NCBI GenBank assembly: GCA_020072815.1
Contig: JAIQGE010000005.1
Coordinates: 302,843 to 366,842 of the forward strand
Reading direction: 5' to 3'
From: Terriglobia bacterium
GTDB taxonomy: Bacteria > Acidobacteriota > Terriglobia > Terriglobales > Acidobacteriaceae
DNA: 64,000 bases
The position numbers were made by a program, and so were the translations under genes. Positions within the stretch are counted from its first letter, which is position 1; each line of letters begins with the position of its first letter. This document shows positions 9,310-17,601 of this stretch, in pieces. A model generated the notes under the pieces. It ran no database searches and had not been told where the DNA came from. It saw only the letters and a program-made list of their open reading frames with translations.

Positions 9310-9785
9310 GGTTCCTTCCAACAATTTGTTGCCAACAGGTTCTTGGAATAAGGCGAGGAAATGGTCCCTCGCCCAAGTAACGCAGCACTTAACTCTCGGG
9401 TAGAGCGGTCTACCGTCTCCCTGATAAAGGCAAGCAGCGTGCCATCCGGAGGCCATTGGGCGGAGACAAATATCAATCTAAAACATTGAAAATAAAACAT
9501 TTAACAACAAAACAAGCCGATTCGCTGGAACTACGTCATGAGGTCGCGTAGATTTGTGTGCAAACTGTTTCACACCGGGGCAAGTTTATGGGCGGGTCGC
9601 GGAATTAGGGCCTTTCTTTTCCCCAGCGCGCACTCCGTGGAGGCTTCTCCGCCGGTGACGCAGGACGGCTTGGGAACAAGGCCGTCCAGTCGAACGGGGA
9701 ACTTGCCACGCAACCAAAATGCTATATTCACCGGGTTGCGAAATCCGGCCTAAGGAATCCCAAAAGATTCGTCAGCGTTCTGCCC
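9310..9785. other. Intergenic region between divergent EPS genes
   Basis: This 476-bp stretch separates the leftward chain-length gene from the rightward membrane glycosyltransferase gene. It contains the leftward sigma-54 promoter at 9430-9444 and an inverted repeat GTGTG...CACAC at about 9556-9576, some 150 bp upstream of the predicted transcript start. That is where a sigma-54 activator site would lie. I see no convincing gene and no clear promoter for the rightward gene. Confidence 0.5.
9430..9444 (-). promoter_or_regulatory. Sigma-54 (-24/-12) promoter of the left EPS operon
   Basis: Read on the minus strand the sequence is TGGCACGCTGCTTGC, an exact match to the RpoN consensus TGGCACG-N4-TTGC. 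The -24 element is at 9438-9444 and the -12 element at 9430-9433. The predicted start is about 9418, leaving a leader of about 110 nt before the chain-length gene ATG at 9309. Two sigma-54 activators are encoded at 23217-24329 and 26264-27700. Confidence 0.8.
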
Positions 9786-11336
9786 ATGAACAAAGAAAAC
9801 CTCCCGCAACTCATAGCCACCCCCAGGTTCTTCGCTTTCATCCTGCTGGCGCCGCTCTTGTTGGCTGGCGTTTGCCAGTTGGTCAAGGCCGGCCAGTCGC
9901 TCTTTTTCCACGGCGACAACACCTTCCCCGAAGGCGCCGTGGTACAGACCGCCGTGTGGAGCCGGGATTCGGGGCGCGTTTATCCGGCCTTGCAGAGTTC
10001 GCCCTACACGCCGGCGCCCTATGGCCCTCTTTTTTACGTGAGCTTGTCGGCTGTAGCCCGCTCCACCAGTGCAGGGTTTGACAGCCTCCTGATTTTCGGC
10101 CGTGTCGTGATTCTGATCAGCTTTCTGCTTCTGCCCATCGTTTCCTATCGCTGGGCGCGCAAGCGAGGGTTGACCACTGCGGTTGCTCTGTCGGCAGCCG
10201 CGTTTGTTCTGGCGCAAATTGACTTCCTGGACTGGAACGTCACCGTGCGTCCTGACCTCCTGGCGCTTCTCTTCAGCGTTGCCGCTTTCTATCTGCTGAC
10301 GACCGAGGACGCCTCCTGGCGACGAATGATCATTGCCGGCTTGCTGTGCGGCATGGCCGCTTCGTTCAAGCAATCATTCATCGCGCTTCCGTTTGTTGCG
10401 ATGGTCTGGCTGCTTTGGACCAGGCGCCTGCGCAATGCGCTGCTTTTTGCCGCCGGAGGAGCAACGCTGGGAGTTGTAGTCGTCGGCTGGCTGGCTTTCC
10501 ATCACGAGCCCTTCCTCGAAGAAGTGCTCCTGGCGCGCTATTCGCCAGTCAGCTTCGTCGCTGCCGTGCAACTGTTAAAAGCAGACCTGCTGCATTCTCC
10601 ATGGCAGATGATCCTGCTCGCGCTGGGTTTTTTGGGCGCGCTGTGTTTCCCCAAGGAATCTCTGCGAGGGTTTCTATTTCTGTATCTCGCCTTTGCCTGG
10701 CTCGCAGGGTTCTATACCGCCATGGCGCCCGGCGCGAACGTGAACGCGTTTCTGGAAGCCTGGGTTGTTTCGGCGATGCTGGCGCCGTTTGCTATCTACC
10801 AGCTTGCCGAGAGCTGGTACAGAGTGCCAATTCCGGCGAAAGCCGCTCTGGTTCTGCTATGGCTTGCCGCCGCCGCGGTAAGCCTTGAAGCCTGGCGTGT
10901 ACCTATGACCGTGCGCCCGACGTCCACATACGGCGAGCTTGCGGAGATCGTCCGGGGCCATCGCGTTCTCTCTGACTTTCCTTATGTAAGCGCGCACGGC
11001 ACGCAGCCGGAATTGCTCGACCCGTCTGTGAACCACTATCTGGAACTCGCGCGGCGCTGGTCGCCCCAACCGGTCCTGGAAGAAGTGAAGCGACAGGACT
11101 TTGATTTTGTCATTGTTGGACTCAGCGGCGGCCAGCCCAGGCAATGGCGCGGGCTGACTCTGTTCAGCGGGTCTATCTTGCGGGAAATTGCCAGCGACTA
11201 TCGCCTGGCCTGTGCGACTGACCGCTTTGCCGTCTACGTACCCGGCAGCCGCGCAGCGGATAGCGACAGCGCCGCCACCGAACGCCGCCTGCAGGACCTG
11301 GGGTGCAAGCCGAGCGCTCCAGTTCTGTCGCACTAG
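9786..11336 (+). CDS. Multipass membrane protein, probable GT-C glycosyltransferase
   Basis: This 516-residue protein has a first membrane segment at about 15-32, then about nine more hydrophobic segments up to residue 365, and a soluble C-terminal region of about 140 residues. The first extracytoplasmic loop holds FHGDNTFPEGAV; GT-C enzymes such as ArnT and PMT place their catalytic acid in this loop, so D/E here is a candidate (inference). GT-C enzymes use polyprenyl-phosphate sugars in the periplasm. The gene is the only rightward one between the leftward EPS operons. With the GT2 enzyme at 22403 and the two half-size EamA proteins at 17602 and 17949 it could form a lipid-linked sugar modification route. 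No strong ribosome site is visible. Confidence 0.7.
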   Translation: MNKENLPQLIATPRFFAFILLAPLLLAGVCQLVKAGQSLFFHGDNTFPEGAVVQTAVWSRDSGRVYPALQSSPYTPAPYGPLFYVSLSAVARSTSAGFDSLLIFGRVVILISFLLLPIVSYRWARKRGLTTAVALSAAAFVLAQIDFLDWNVTVRPDLLALLFSVAAFYLLTTEDASWRRMIIAGLLCGMAASFKQSFIALPFVAMVWLLWTRRLRNALLFAAGGATLGVVVVGWLAFHHEPFLEEVLLARYSPVSFVAAVQLLKADLLHSPWQMILLALGFLGALCFPKESLRGFLFLYLAFAWLAGFYTAMAPGANVNAFLEAWVVSAMLAPFAIYQLAESWYRVPIPAKAALVLLWLAAAAVSLEAWRVPMTVRPTSTYGELAEIVRGHRVLSDFPYVSAHGTQPELLDPSVNHYLELARRWSPQPVLEEVKRQDFDFVIVGLSGGQPRQWRGLTLFSGSILREIASDYRLACATDRFAVYVPGSRAADSDSAATERRLQDLGCKPSAPVLSH

Positions 11337-11348
11337 GCTATTTCTTTA

Positions 11349-12791
11349 TCACATGCGTCCGTAGGGTTCGCGGCATGCATTCCACGACCAGCGGATCCCG
11401 GACGTCACCAACTGCCGCGGTCCAAACAGGAGCGGCCCTCCGCCTTGCGTCAAATAACTGTACGTGGTGTAGAACGACCACGACGGCGTCAGGCGATAAT
11501 CTATCTCGGTCCATCCGGACTTGCCGATCAGGTGCGCGCCCGCGGAGAGTTCCTGCCGGACGTATGCCCCGCCGACCACTACATCAATCCGCCGGAAGAA
11601 TCGTTGGGAATAAGAGGCGTCAAAGCGGTCATTCAAAGTGGCGCTGATCTGGCCGGTGAAATCGTTGTTCCGCGAATAGGAGGCCGACAAGGCCGAGCGC
11701 CGGAACGTCTTGAACAGGGCTGCTGATCCCTGATAAGTGAGCTGATTTTCAGGCGCCAGGGCCGTGCCGATCGGGGTTGCCGGCTGCAACAAAGTAGGCC
11801 CGGCGGTTACGCGCAACAACAAAGAAGATGTCAGTCGCCGGGAGAACCCGAATAACACGCTGTGAAACTCGGCGACGCCGGTGAAGCCCTCAAAATACTC
11901 GCGATCATAGGCGTAGCGGATACCCAGTGAGTTGTCTCGCCGCCAAGCATGGTTCCAGGCCACTTCACCGCCGAAAATCTGCTCGCGCGTCGCAAGGGAG
12001 AGCGGATCTGGAGTGGCGCCGTCGCTGGGAAATGCCGAAAGCTGGATGTACTGATGCCGTGCGCGAAATTCCAGCGTGTTGTGTGCTGAGAGATTGTGAT
12101 CAAGGCTGATGTCGGCAAGGTTGGAGATCACCCGCCGGCCCTGTGCCAGGAATGGGTTCTGATTGATGGCGTTGGTGGAGTAATCTGCGGTGAAGCCAAT
12201 CTGGTCAAGGCGTCCCCGGTCCGCCGCCCACTGGTACTGGTCGCTCACGTTGAAAGACCATTCCTGGGAAAGCCGGCGTGACGCGTGGAAGTCCACCAGA
12301 TGACTGGCATAGTCCGTCTGCGTGGTCTCTCCTGAGAACCACACTTGCGGACGATACTGCACACTGAAGTTCGAGCGCCCGCTCTTGATGGCGAACACCA
12401 GCAGCCCTTGCACCGCCCCCGCGTGTGCGGCAATCGGGTTGTTCTTCAGGAACAGATAATTGCTGTCGTAGACCTGCATCGCGTTCATGGAAAGCACGGA
12501 GAAGTGTCCCCAGCGCAACGGAGAACTGGTCACTCTCAGCGTCTGGCCGGTCGCAAGATTGATGGGTGCTTTGTCATAGCTGGGTTCTTCGGCCGGGGCC
12601 TGGTCCGCCGGAGTCTGGGCCGGGGTGTTTTGGTCGTTCGGCGCGGTGACGTCTACAGGCGTTGGCTGCGTCTGCGGCGGAGGAGGCGGCGTTTGATCAT
12701 CCTGCGCGGCTGCTCTCATCCAGGGAAAGACCAGGGCCAACAGGCTGATGACCAGCATCATGCGGAAGGCGTTGCGACGCGCTTGTTTCAT
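11349..12791 (-). CDS. Outer-membrane beta-barrel protein of the EPS export locus
   Basis: This 480-residue protein has a signal peptide (MKQARRNAFRMMLVISLLALVFPWMRAAAQ). A Pro/Gln/Thr-rich periplasmic linker at about 32-72 follows, then a long stretch of alternating polar/hydrophobic strands with aromatic girdles (VQYRPQVWF, SASYSRNNDF, FYTTYSYL), as expected for a barrel of 14-18 strands. ATG 12791 is preceded by AAAGGA. It follows the Wza-like export gene by 26 nt. Exosortase-type EPS loci usually encode such a barrel (TIGR03016-like), presumed to be the outer-membrane exit for the polymer. Identity as a porin rather than an assembly scaffold is not settled. Confidence 0.8.
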   Translation of the reverse strand: MKQARRNAFRMMLVISLLALVFPWMRAAAQDDQTPPPPPQTQPTPVDVTAPNDQNTPAQTPADQAPAEEPSYDKAPINLATGQTLRVTSSPLRWGHFSVLSMNAMQVYDSNYLFLKNNPIAAHAGAVQGLLVFAIKSGRSNFSVQYRPQVWFSGETTQTDYASHLVDFHASRRLSQEWSFNVSDQYQWAADRGRLDQIGFTADYSTNAINQNPFLAQGRRVISNLADISLDHNLSAHNTLEFRARHQYIQLSAFPSDGATPDPLSLATREQIFGGEVAWNHAWRRDNSLGIRYAYDREYFEGFTGVAEFHSVLFGFSRRLTSSLLLRVTAGPTLLQPATPIGTALAPENQLTYQGSAALFKTFRRSALSASYSRNNDFTGQISATLNDRFDASYSQRFFRRIDVVVGGAYVRQELSAGAHLIGKSGWTEIDYRLTPSWSFYTTYSYLTQGGGPLLFGPRQLVTSGIRWSWNACREPYGRM

Positions 12792-12817
12792 GGGGAATTC
12801 CTTTCCTGTTCTCGTCC

Positions 12818-13501
12818 TCAGGGGACCACGATGGTGTCGCCCGGGCGCAACTGAATGTTGTCGTCCTTGCCGCGGATCACTTTGTCGTAGTTGAAGCTGA
12901 GCTTCACCTGGCTGCCGTTTTGATGGCGCAACACGTAGATGCCTTTGCGGTTGGCGAAGTCGCGCAGCCCGCCGGCCTCGGCAATCACCTGCAGCACCGT
13001 GGACGTGCTGTTGATCCGGTATGATCCCTCACGGCCTACCTGGCCGATCACAAAAACCTTGCGGCTGTTGATCTCGCGCACCGCCACCGTGACCTGCGGG
13101 ACATTTACGAAGGGGCGAAGTTTCTCCGTCAGCAGGTTCTTGAGTTCGTCGGTGGTCAGGCCGCCGGCGTCCACGTCATTGACCAAAGGCAGTGTGATCT
13201 TGCCGTCGGGGCGGACCATCACCGTGGCGGAAAGCTCGGGCTCGCGCCACACGGTGATCACCAGCACGTCCTGCTCGCCAATTCGATACTGCTGGAAACT
13301 ATCTTTGGCTTGCGCCGGCGCGGCGTGGGAATCGCCACCCGCCGGAGCCTTTGCTTTTTCCATCTCTGGTGTCGCCGTCGGCTTCAGCGCCGCGACTTTG
13401 TCCTGCTCCGGCTTCTTGTCACCGCTGGTCTGGGCCAACGCGCCCGCACACACTAGGAATGCCATCCCCAAAAAAGCCAATCTGGCAGTACGAAAAATCA
13501 T
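12818..13501 (-). CDS. Polysaccharide export protein (Wza/EpsE type, PEP-CTERM locus)
   Basis: This 227-residue exported protein has a signal peptide ending near ALAQ-TSG, a low-complexity Lys/Ala/Pro linker to about residue 68, a polysaccharide-export domain (YRIGEQDVLVITVWREPELS through VTVAVREINS) and one SLBB domain (KVFVIGQVGREGSYRI onwards). It ends with the family-typical LRPGDTIVVP. No lipobox Cys is seen, unlike E. coli Wza. GAGG lies 7 nt before ATG 13501. The protein should form the periplasmic/outer-membrane export channel with the barrel protein downstream. A candidate sigma-54 promoter lies about 150 bp upstream. Confidence 0.9.
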   Translation of the reverse strand: MIFRTARLAFLGMAFLVCAGALAQTSGDKKPEQDKVAALKPTATPEMEKAKAPAGGDSHAAPAQAKDSFQQYRIGEQDVLVITVWREPELSATVMVRPDGKITLPLVNDVDAGGLTTDELKNLLTEKLRPFVNVPQVTVAVREINSRKVFVIGQVGREGSYRINSTSTVLQVIAEAGGLRDFANRKGIYVLRHQNGSQVKLSFNYDKVIRGKDDNIQLRPGDTIVVP

Positions 13502-13654
13502 TGCAAGGCCTCTTTCCCCACGAACTTCAGATCTATTTGCTCGTGTTCAGACTCTTAGCGCCCCGCCCCGAACCGTGCCGCGGAGCCACCTCAATAAGGA
13601 GCACGCCTCATCAGGTCGCCAACCGGCGCAGGCAAGTGCTCCCCTGCCCGATGG

Positions 13655-13670
13655 TGCAATTGGCCTACCA
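13655..13670 (-). promoter_or_regulatory. Candidate sigma-54 promoter of the export operon
   Basis: On the minus strand the sequence reads TGGTAGG-CCAA-TTGCA. The -12 element is perfect, the -24 element keeps TGG, A and G, and the GG-N10-GC spacing is correct. The start would be near 13644, giving a leader of about 143 nt before the export gene ATG. It is weaker than the site at 9430. Confidence 0.55.
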
Positions 13671-14132
13671 AATCAGCGCGCCTGTGCGATTGCGCGGATC
13701 CCTGCGTTGCGTGCGGAATTGATTGGGGATAAGGGACTTTCCGGCAACCGACTACTTGCTGGCCTGGGTGATAGCCTTCGGCTACGAGGAACCCGGTTTC
13801 CGCCAAGATGCAAAACCCTGCACATCGTGGCTAGAAATTCACAAAGTTCTCCGGCCCAGCCTGCCGGGACGGAGGATGGTTCCGCTCGAGGTTACTCTGG
13901 CTTTGGCGCGTCCTCGGTGCTGGTTCGGACCGATTTTGCCCCTGCGGATCGCCCCTAAGAATTTTCATAAAATACTTATTTGTAAATAACATAGACCTTC
14001 CCCACGGCTTCAGTTACTAGGGTGCTCGACGCTTCCGTTAATCCTTGAGTACATGTCCTAATTCGCGTATTGTATGCACAGCCTCCCCTGGCATTTGTGC
14101 TTAAGGAACGTATTGATTCCGCTCGGTCCCCG

Positions 14133-14148
14133 TGGCACCGGGCATGCA
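14133..14148 (+). promoter_or_regulatory. Candidate sigma-54 promoter, unusually close to a start codon
   Basis: The sequence TGGCAC-CGGGC-ATGCA matches the -24/-12 consensus with correct spacing. The predicted start (about 14159) is only about 5 nt before ATG 14164 and inside its ribosome site GGGAGGG. The transcript would be nearly leaderless, so either the site is fortuitous or expression is unusual. Confidence 0.35.
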
Positions 14149-14163
14149 CTAACAGGGAGGGTC

Positions 14164-14745
14164 ATGATCACTATCACTGCGGGTTTATGCTTGCTTCTTG
14201 CTGTCCCCGGGGCTTCCGGCAGCGAAACTGCTGCTGCGTCCGTGCCAAGCTTAGTGGTTTCGATTGAGTCACCTACGGACCAGAACGCCACCCTGGCGAC
14301 GTTGACTCAGTTTCCCTCGATCCGGCCCGTGCTGGAGACGGCTGTTCCCGAGGCGCGCCTTCCTGAAGCGCCCACCCCGTATATCCCGATCAAGCCGGTC
14401 AAGCGTGCGGAGTTGCCGCCGGTTTCGCCGGCGACCCGCCATGCCTGGATCGCCCTGACGGTTGTGCAGCATGGCACCGCAGCCTTCGACGCCTGGTCCA
14501 CTCGCCAATCCATCACCTCCGGCCACGGGCACGAACTCAATCCCTTGATGAAGCCTTTTGCCGGTTCCGGAGCCATGTACGCCGCCACGCAGGTGGCGCC
14601 GCTGGCCACCGACTATTTGGCGCGTCGCCTGATGCAAAGCGATCACCCGACCTTCCGCAAACTGTGGTGGCTGCCGCAAGTGGCCAGCTCCGTGGGATTC
14701 ACCGTGAGCGGCTTCCGCAATATGCAGGTCGCGTCAGGCCACTAG
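14164..14745 (+). CDS. Exported or membrane protein of unknown function
   Basis: This 193-residue protein has an N-terminal signal sequence (MITITAGLCLLLAVPGASG), a Pro-rich middle around residues 60-100 and a C-terminal half with weakly hydrophobic helices (WIALTVVQHGTAAFDAWSTR, LATDYLARRLM, KLWWLPQVASSVGF). The HELNPLMKPFAG segment resembles small acidobacterial proteins often annotated as hypothetical; I do not recognise a domain with known function. The start at 14164 is supported by GGGAGGG 3-4 nt upstream; an earlier ATG at 14074 lacks a good site. It is a single gene followed by a terminator-like hairpin. Confidence 0.7.
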   Translation: MITITAGLCLLLAVPGASGSETAAASVPSLVVSIESPTDQNATLATLTQFPSIRPVLETAVPEARLPEAPTPYIPIKPVKRAELPPVSPATRHAWIALTVVQHGTAAFDAWSTRQSITSGHGHELNPLMKPFAGSGAMYAATQVAPLATDYLARRLMQSDHPTFRKLWWLPQVASSVGFTVSGFRNMQVASGH

Positions 14746-14776
14746 ATACAGTCATCCCAGCGATTCACGCGTGGCG

Positions 14777-14798
14777 CCGCCGACCGCGGCGGTGTTTT
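14777..14798 (+). terminator. Rho-independent terminator-like hairpin
   Basis: A 6-bp stem CCGCCG-ACCG-CGGCGG is followed directly by TGTTTT. It lies 32 bp after the stop of the gene at 14164-14745 and fits termination of that single-gene transcript. Confidence 0.6.
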
Positions 14799-14825
14799 CC
14801 TTTGCGTCCTCTGCGGTGCAGCGAT

Positions 14826-14884
14826 GAGTCTTGGGTTTTCCGATTACGGCGATCACGCGCGATGTCGGCGATCACGGCGATTGC
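14826..14884. repeat. Dispersed intergenic repeat, copy 1
   Basis: A 59-bp unit rich in GGCGATCAC steps; a second copy at 47220-47278 in the same orientation differs at about six positions by eye. Both copies lie between genes, just after a hairpin. The function is unknown. Confidence 0.7.
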
Positions 14885-14895
14885 CTTCGACGCTC

Positions 14896-15846
14896 TTACA
14901 CCGCCGCCCTCTGCGCGCTTTCGATCTTCTTCTCGACTGCGGGAGTCGAGTCCATTGCGCTGCGCATGTACTCGGCAAACGTCTGGAACTCATACCGTCC
15001 CAGCAGCCGCTCCAGCCTCTTCTGTGTCTTGCCCAGGTTAGTGTAATGGCGAAGTCTTGATTTCAGGGGCCCCGCGATTCTCGGCTGCTCCGGATCCACT
15101 TCCCACGGATGCAGGTAGAACACCAGGGGACGCTGTTCGCTCTCAAACTGCCGGAACGCCCACTCGGTGTACGCGAAAGGGAAAATGCGGAAGTAGCCGC
15201 CGCCTGCCGCGGGGAAATTCGTCCCGCCGATTCGCAAAGTTGGCGGCGGGACTTCCAGGAGCTGCTCTCCCTGCAGGCCGGCGTGAAAGTACGGGTACCG
15301 GCTGGCGTTGGGGATGCCGTAGATGTCGTGGCGAATGGGGAAGATGCTGGAATCGTAGGCGAAACCTTCGTCGGCGAGAATATCCAGCGCCCACAACGAA
15401 TCCTTGGTCACCGACCACGAGGGGGCCCGGTATCCGCTGACGCGCACTCCGGTGATCTGCTCAATCGTGTCGCGGGCCTGGCGCGTGTCTGCGCGAAATT
15501 CGTTGGGCGTGAGCGTATAGATCCTGCGGTGCCAATAGCTGTGGCACGCCAGGTCGTGGCCGCGCTCCTGGACTTGGCGCACCAGTCCGGGAAAGCGCCA
15601 CGCCACCCAGCCCAGAACAAAAAACGTGGCCTTCACATCAAAGCGGTCAAAAATATCCAGCAGCCGGTGGGTGTTGGCTTCTACACGCGCGGGGAAATCG
15701 CTCCACTGTTCGCGGGAAACGCTGCCGGCAAAGGCTTCCACGTGGAAGTAATCTTCCAGATCGATGCTGAGGATGTGCTTCTGGCGCGCCATGCCGGCTG
15801 GCTTGGCGGCTGCGATTACCATCGGATTGTCACTGCGCGGCTTCAT
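14896..15846 (-). CDS. Polysaccharide deacetylase (NodB family, exosortase-locus type)
   Basis: This 316-residue carbohydrate esterase family 4 enzyme shows the NodB motifs in order: SIDLEDYFHVE with the metal/catalytic Asp, HSYWHRR with a metal His, RAPSWS and FYLHPWEVD with the late catalytic His. The length and C-terminal extension (RLRHYTNLGKTQKRLERLL) match the family found in PEP-CTERM loci (TIGR03006-like). It should remove N- or O-acetyl groups from the exported glycan. No signal peptide is evident, so it may act on a lipid-linked precursor in the cytoplasm. ATG 15846 is preferred over TTG 15852. It is the last gene of the long minus-strand operon. Confidence 0.88.
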   Translation of the reverse strand: MKPRSDNPMVIAAAKPAGMARQKHILSIDLEDYFHVEAFAGSVSREQWSDFPARVEANTHRLLDIFDRFDVKATFFVLGWVAWRFPGLVRQVQERGHDLACHSYWHRRIYTLTPNEFRADTRQARDTIEQITGVRVSGYRAPSWSVTKDSLWALDILADEGFAYDSSIFPIRHDIYGIPNASRYPYFHAGLQGEQLLEVPPPTLRIGGTNFPAAGGGYFRIFPFAYTEWAFRQFESEQRPLVFYLHPWEVDPEQPRIAGPLKSRLRHYTNLGKTQKRLERLLGRYEFQTFAEYMRSAMDSTPAVEKKIESAQRAAV

Positions 15847-15870
15847 CGTCAATGGTGAATGATTTTCAGT

Positions 15871-16119
15871 TCAGCTCTGTGCCTTGACCCATCTGCGATG
15901 CAGCAACCACGCCAGCACAAAGCAGCACGCCCCCAGAATCAGCAGGCTGCCTGCTTCGGGGAGCTGGGGGAGTGAGCGGTACAAGTTAAGGAGCATCGCC
16001 CCGGCATGAGTGTGCAGCGCGACGGGCGCGGCCTGGTGTCCGCTGTTGACCGCCGGCCATGCTCCAGCAATCAAACATACCGGCAGCGCGAACAAGAGAA
16101 CCATGAGCTGACGTTTCAT
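15871..16119 (-). CDS. Small exported protein with PEP-CTERM-like sorting tail
   Basis: This 82-residue protein consists of a signal peptide (MKRQLMVLLFALPVCLIAG), about 30 mature residues and a C-terminal tripartite tail. The tail has LPEAGS at 53-58, a hydrophobic segment at 59-73 (LLILGACCFVLAWLL) and a basic end HRRW. PEP-CTERM signals recognised by exosortases have just this layout (PEP motif, transmembrane helix, Arg-rich tail), here with PEA in place of PEP. ATG 16119 has AGAGGTAG 6 nt upstream. It sits between the FAD enzyme and the deacetylase, inside the operon. No other recognisable domain fits in the mature part. Confidence 0.7.
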   Translation of the reverse strand: MKRQLMVLLFALPVCLIAGAWPAVNSGHQAAPVALHTHAGAMLLNLYRSLPQLPEAGSLLILGACCFVLAWLLHRRWVKAQS

Positions 16120-16159
16120 TGCACTACCTCTAAATTCAAAAGCATGTGTTCGAATTGCC

Positions 16160-17593
16160 TCATGCCTTCTTCGTTCCGTTGCCTCTGGTTTGCACCAGGG
16201 CCGGCCCGGAGGGGACCGGCGCGGGCGCAATCGGGGCAAGCTCTGTGGCGCGTGATCGCGCGATCTCGGCCGCTGCGGTTTGGGCGATCCATGCCGCAGC
16301 TTTGCGCGCGATCTTCACCATCTCATTGTTATTTAACGTTGAGTTCACGATCTGTGTTGTGTTGGCAACCAGTAAGCGTCCCAGGTTGGTTTGCAGTGGG
16401 GGAACAATCTCCGAGTAACGGAGCACCGGGATGGGCTGGACCAGGCGTTCGCGGAAGATGAAACTCCGTTCGATGTCGTCGTCGGCCAGTTCGGGGACCA
16501 CCCTCCGCAGCGCGCCGCGGAACAGTTGCCAGACCTGTTCGTCGGGGACGTCGAACAGCGGATCGCCGGGCGACGTGTATTTTGGCAGATAGACCAGGTG
16601 GCGTCCGGCGGTCTCGTCCAGCGAAATCAAGTTGGTCATCTCAATGATGCCGGTGAAAGGCAGGTCCTCGGTGAGGTTGGTGCAATAGTAAGGCGTGAGC
16701 TTCTTCCGCAGCACCATGACCGCGCAAACCATGCCCATGTATTGCACTTTTTCCAGCTTGCTGCGGTATTCGGGGCTGAGCTCAGGCGTCAATTTGGACA
16801 GCGCGCTGCTGGGAATCGTAGAAAGCAGATAGTCAAAATCCATGGCCAGCGCGCCGGAAATCACGCTCACGCTCTTGCCCCGGTTGTTGCGCAACTGCTC
16901 CACCGCCACGTCCGTAAGCAGGCTTCCACCCAGGGCCTCAATCCGTTCGATCAAGCGCGTAAAAACCGTGCGGTATCCGCCGCGAACGTAACCCAAGCGC
17001 TCCTTCTTGCTGGCGCCCTTTTCCCGCGTGGAATAGAGCCGCTTGATGGTGGCCCAGATAAAACTGGCGGAAGTCTGGCGCCGCGCTTCGCCCAGCTTGC
17101 ACTTGAGCAAGGGTTCCCAGAGCTTTTTGTAAACGGCTTCACCGAAGATGCGCACCAGCCACGGTCCAATCGGTTCCTTTTCCAGGGCCAGCCCGTCCTC
17201 GATGCGTGAAGCCCGCAGAATGCCCAGCCCCAGCCGGAACTTCTGCCAAAGAGAAAGCGCGGGGAAGCGCAGAAAATCGAGGCTGGTGGTCATGGAGTGG
17301 AGACCGCCGTTGGTGAAGAACCCGACCTTGGTTTCCGTCCAGCGCAGTTCCTGGGTAAGGCCCAGGTCGTCAATCAACTGCAGCAGCGGGCCGTCAGAGG
17401 TGAGGATGCAGTGGTAGAACTTGTCCCAGTGGAACGGGCCAAAATCGAAATAGGTGGCAAGTCCGCCGAGTTGCGGACGGGCTTCCAGCACCGTGACCTG
17501 ATGACCGGCGCGCAGCAGATAGAACGCGGCGGTCAAGCCGGTGATGCCGCCTCCCAGGATGCCAATGCGCAACGAATTTTGCCTGGATGGCAC
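16160..17593 (-). CDS. FAD-dependent amine-oxidase-like oxidoreductase
   Basis: This 477-residue protein begins with a dinucleotide-binding fold (RIGILGGGITGLTAAFYLLRAG then VTVLEARPQLGGLATYF), typical of the protoporphyrinogen-oxidase/UDP-galactopyranose-mutase/amine oxidase superfamily. Later segments GYVRGGYRTVFTRLIERIEALGG and GRLLVANTTQIVNSTLNNNE belong to the FAD domain. The start is GTG 17593, preceded by TAGGAG and 8 nt after the stop of the EamA gene. Such enzymes appear in EPS loci and may oxidise or isomerise a lipid-linked or nucleotide sugar; the substrate is unknown. The C-terminal Ala/Pro-rich tail of about 40 residues looks disordered. Confidence 0.8.
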   Translation of the reverse strand: MPSRQNSLRIGILGGGITGLTAAFYLLRAGHQVTVLEARPQLGGLATYFDFGPFHWDKFYHCILTSDGPLLQLIDDLGLTQELRWTETKVGFFTNGGLHSMTTSLDFLRFPALSLWQKFRLGLGILRASRIEDGLALEKEPIGPWLVRIFGEAVYKKLWEPLLKCKLGEARRQTSASFIWATIKRLYSTREKGASKKERLGYVRGGYRTVFTRLIERIEALGGSLLTDVAVEQLRNNRGKSVSVISGALAMDFDYLLSTIPSSALSKLTPELSPEYRSKLEKVQYMGMVCAVMVLRKKLTPYYCTNLTEDLPFTGIIEMTNLISLDETAGRHLVYLPKYTSPGDPLFDVPDEQVWQLFRGALRRVVPELADDDIERSFIFRERLVQPIPVLRYSEIVPPLQTNLGRLLVANTTQIVNSTLNNNEMVKIARKAAAWIAQTAAAEIARSRATELAPIAPAPVPSGPALVQTRGNGTKKA

Positions 17594-17601
17594 GGCAACT
17601 C

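Larger units (their letters stand above)
13502..14163. other. Intergenic region with divergent candidate sigma-54 sites
   Basis: These 662 bp separate the leftward export operon from the rightward gene at 14164. The region contains one leftward (13655-13670) and one rightward (14133-14148) -24/-12-like site. The segment from about 13960 to 14070 is AT-rich. A short inverted repeat TAGCC-TTC-GGCTA is near 13771. No protein-coding gene is convincing here. Confidence 0.45.

Noticed and set aside
9310..9456. A longer start for the chain-length gene at 9456
   Set aside because: It would translate through the exact sigma-54 promoter; ATG 9309 has GGAAGG upstream and gives the usual N-terminus.
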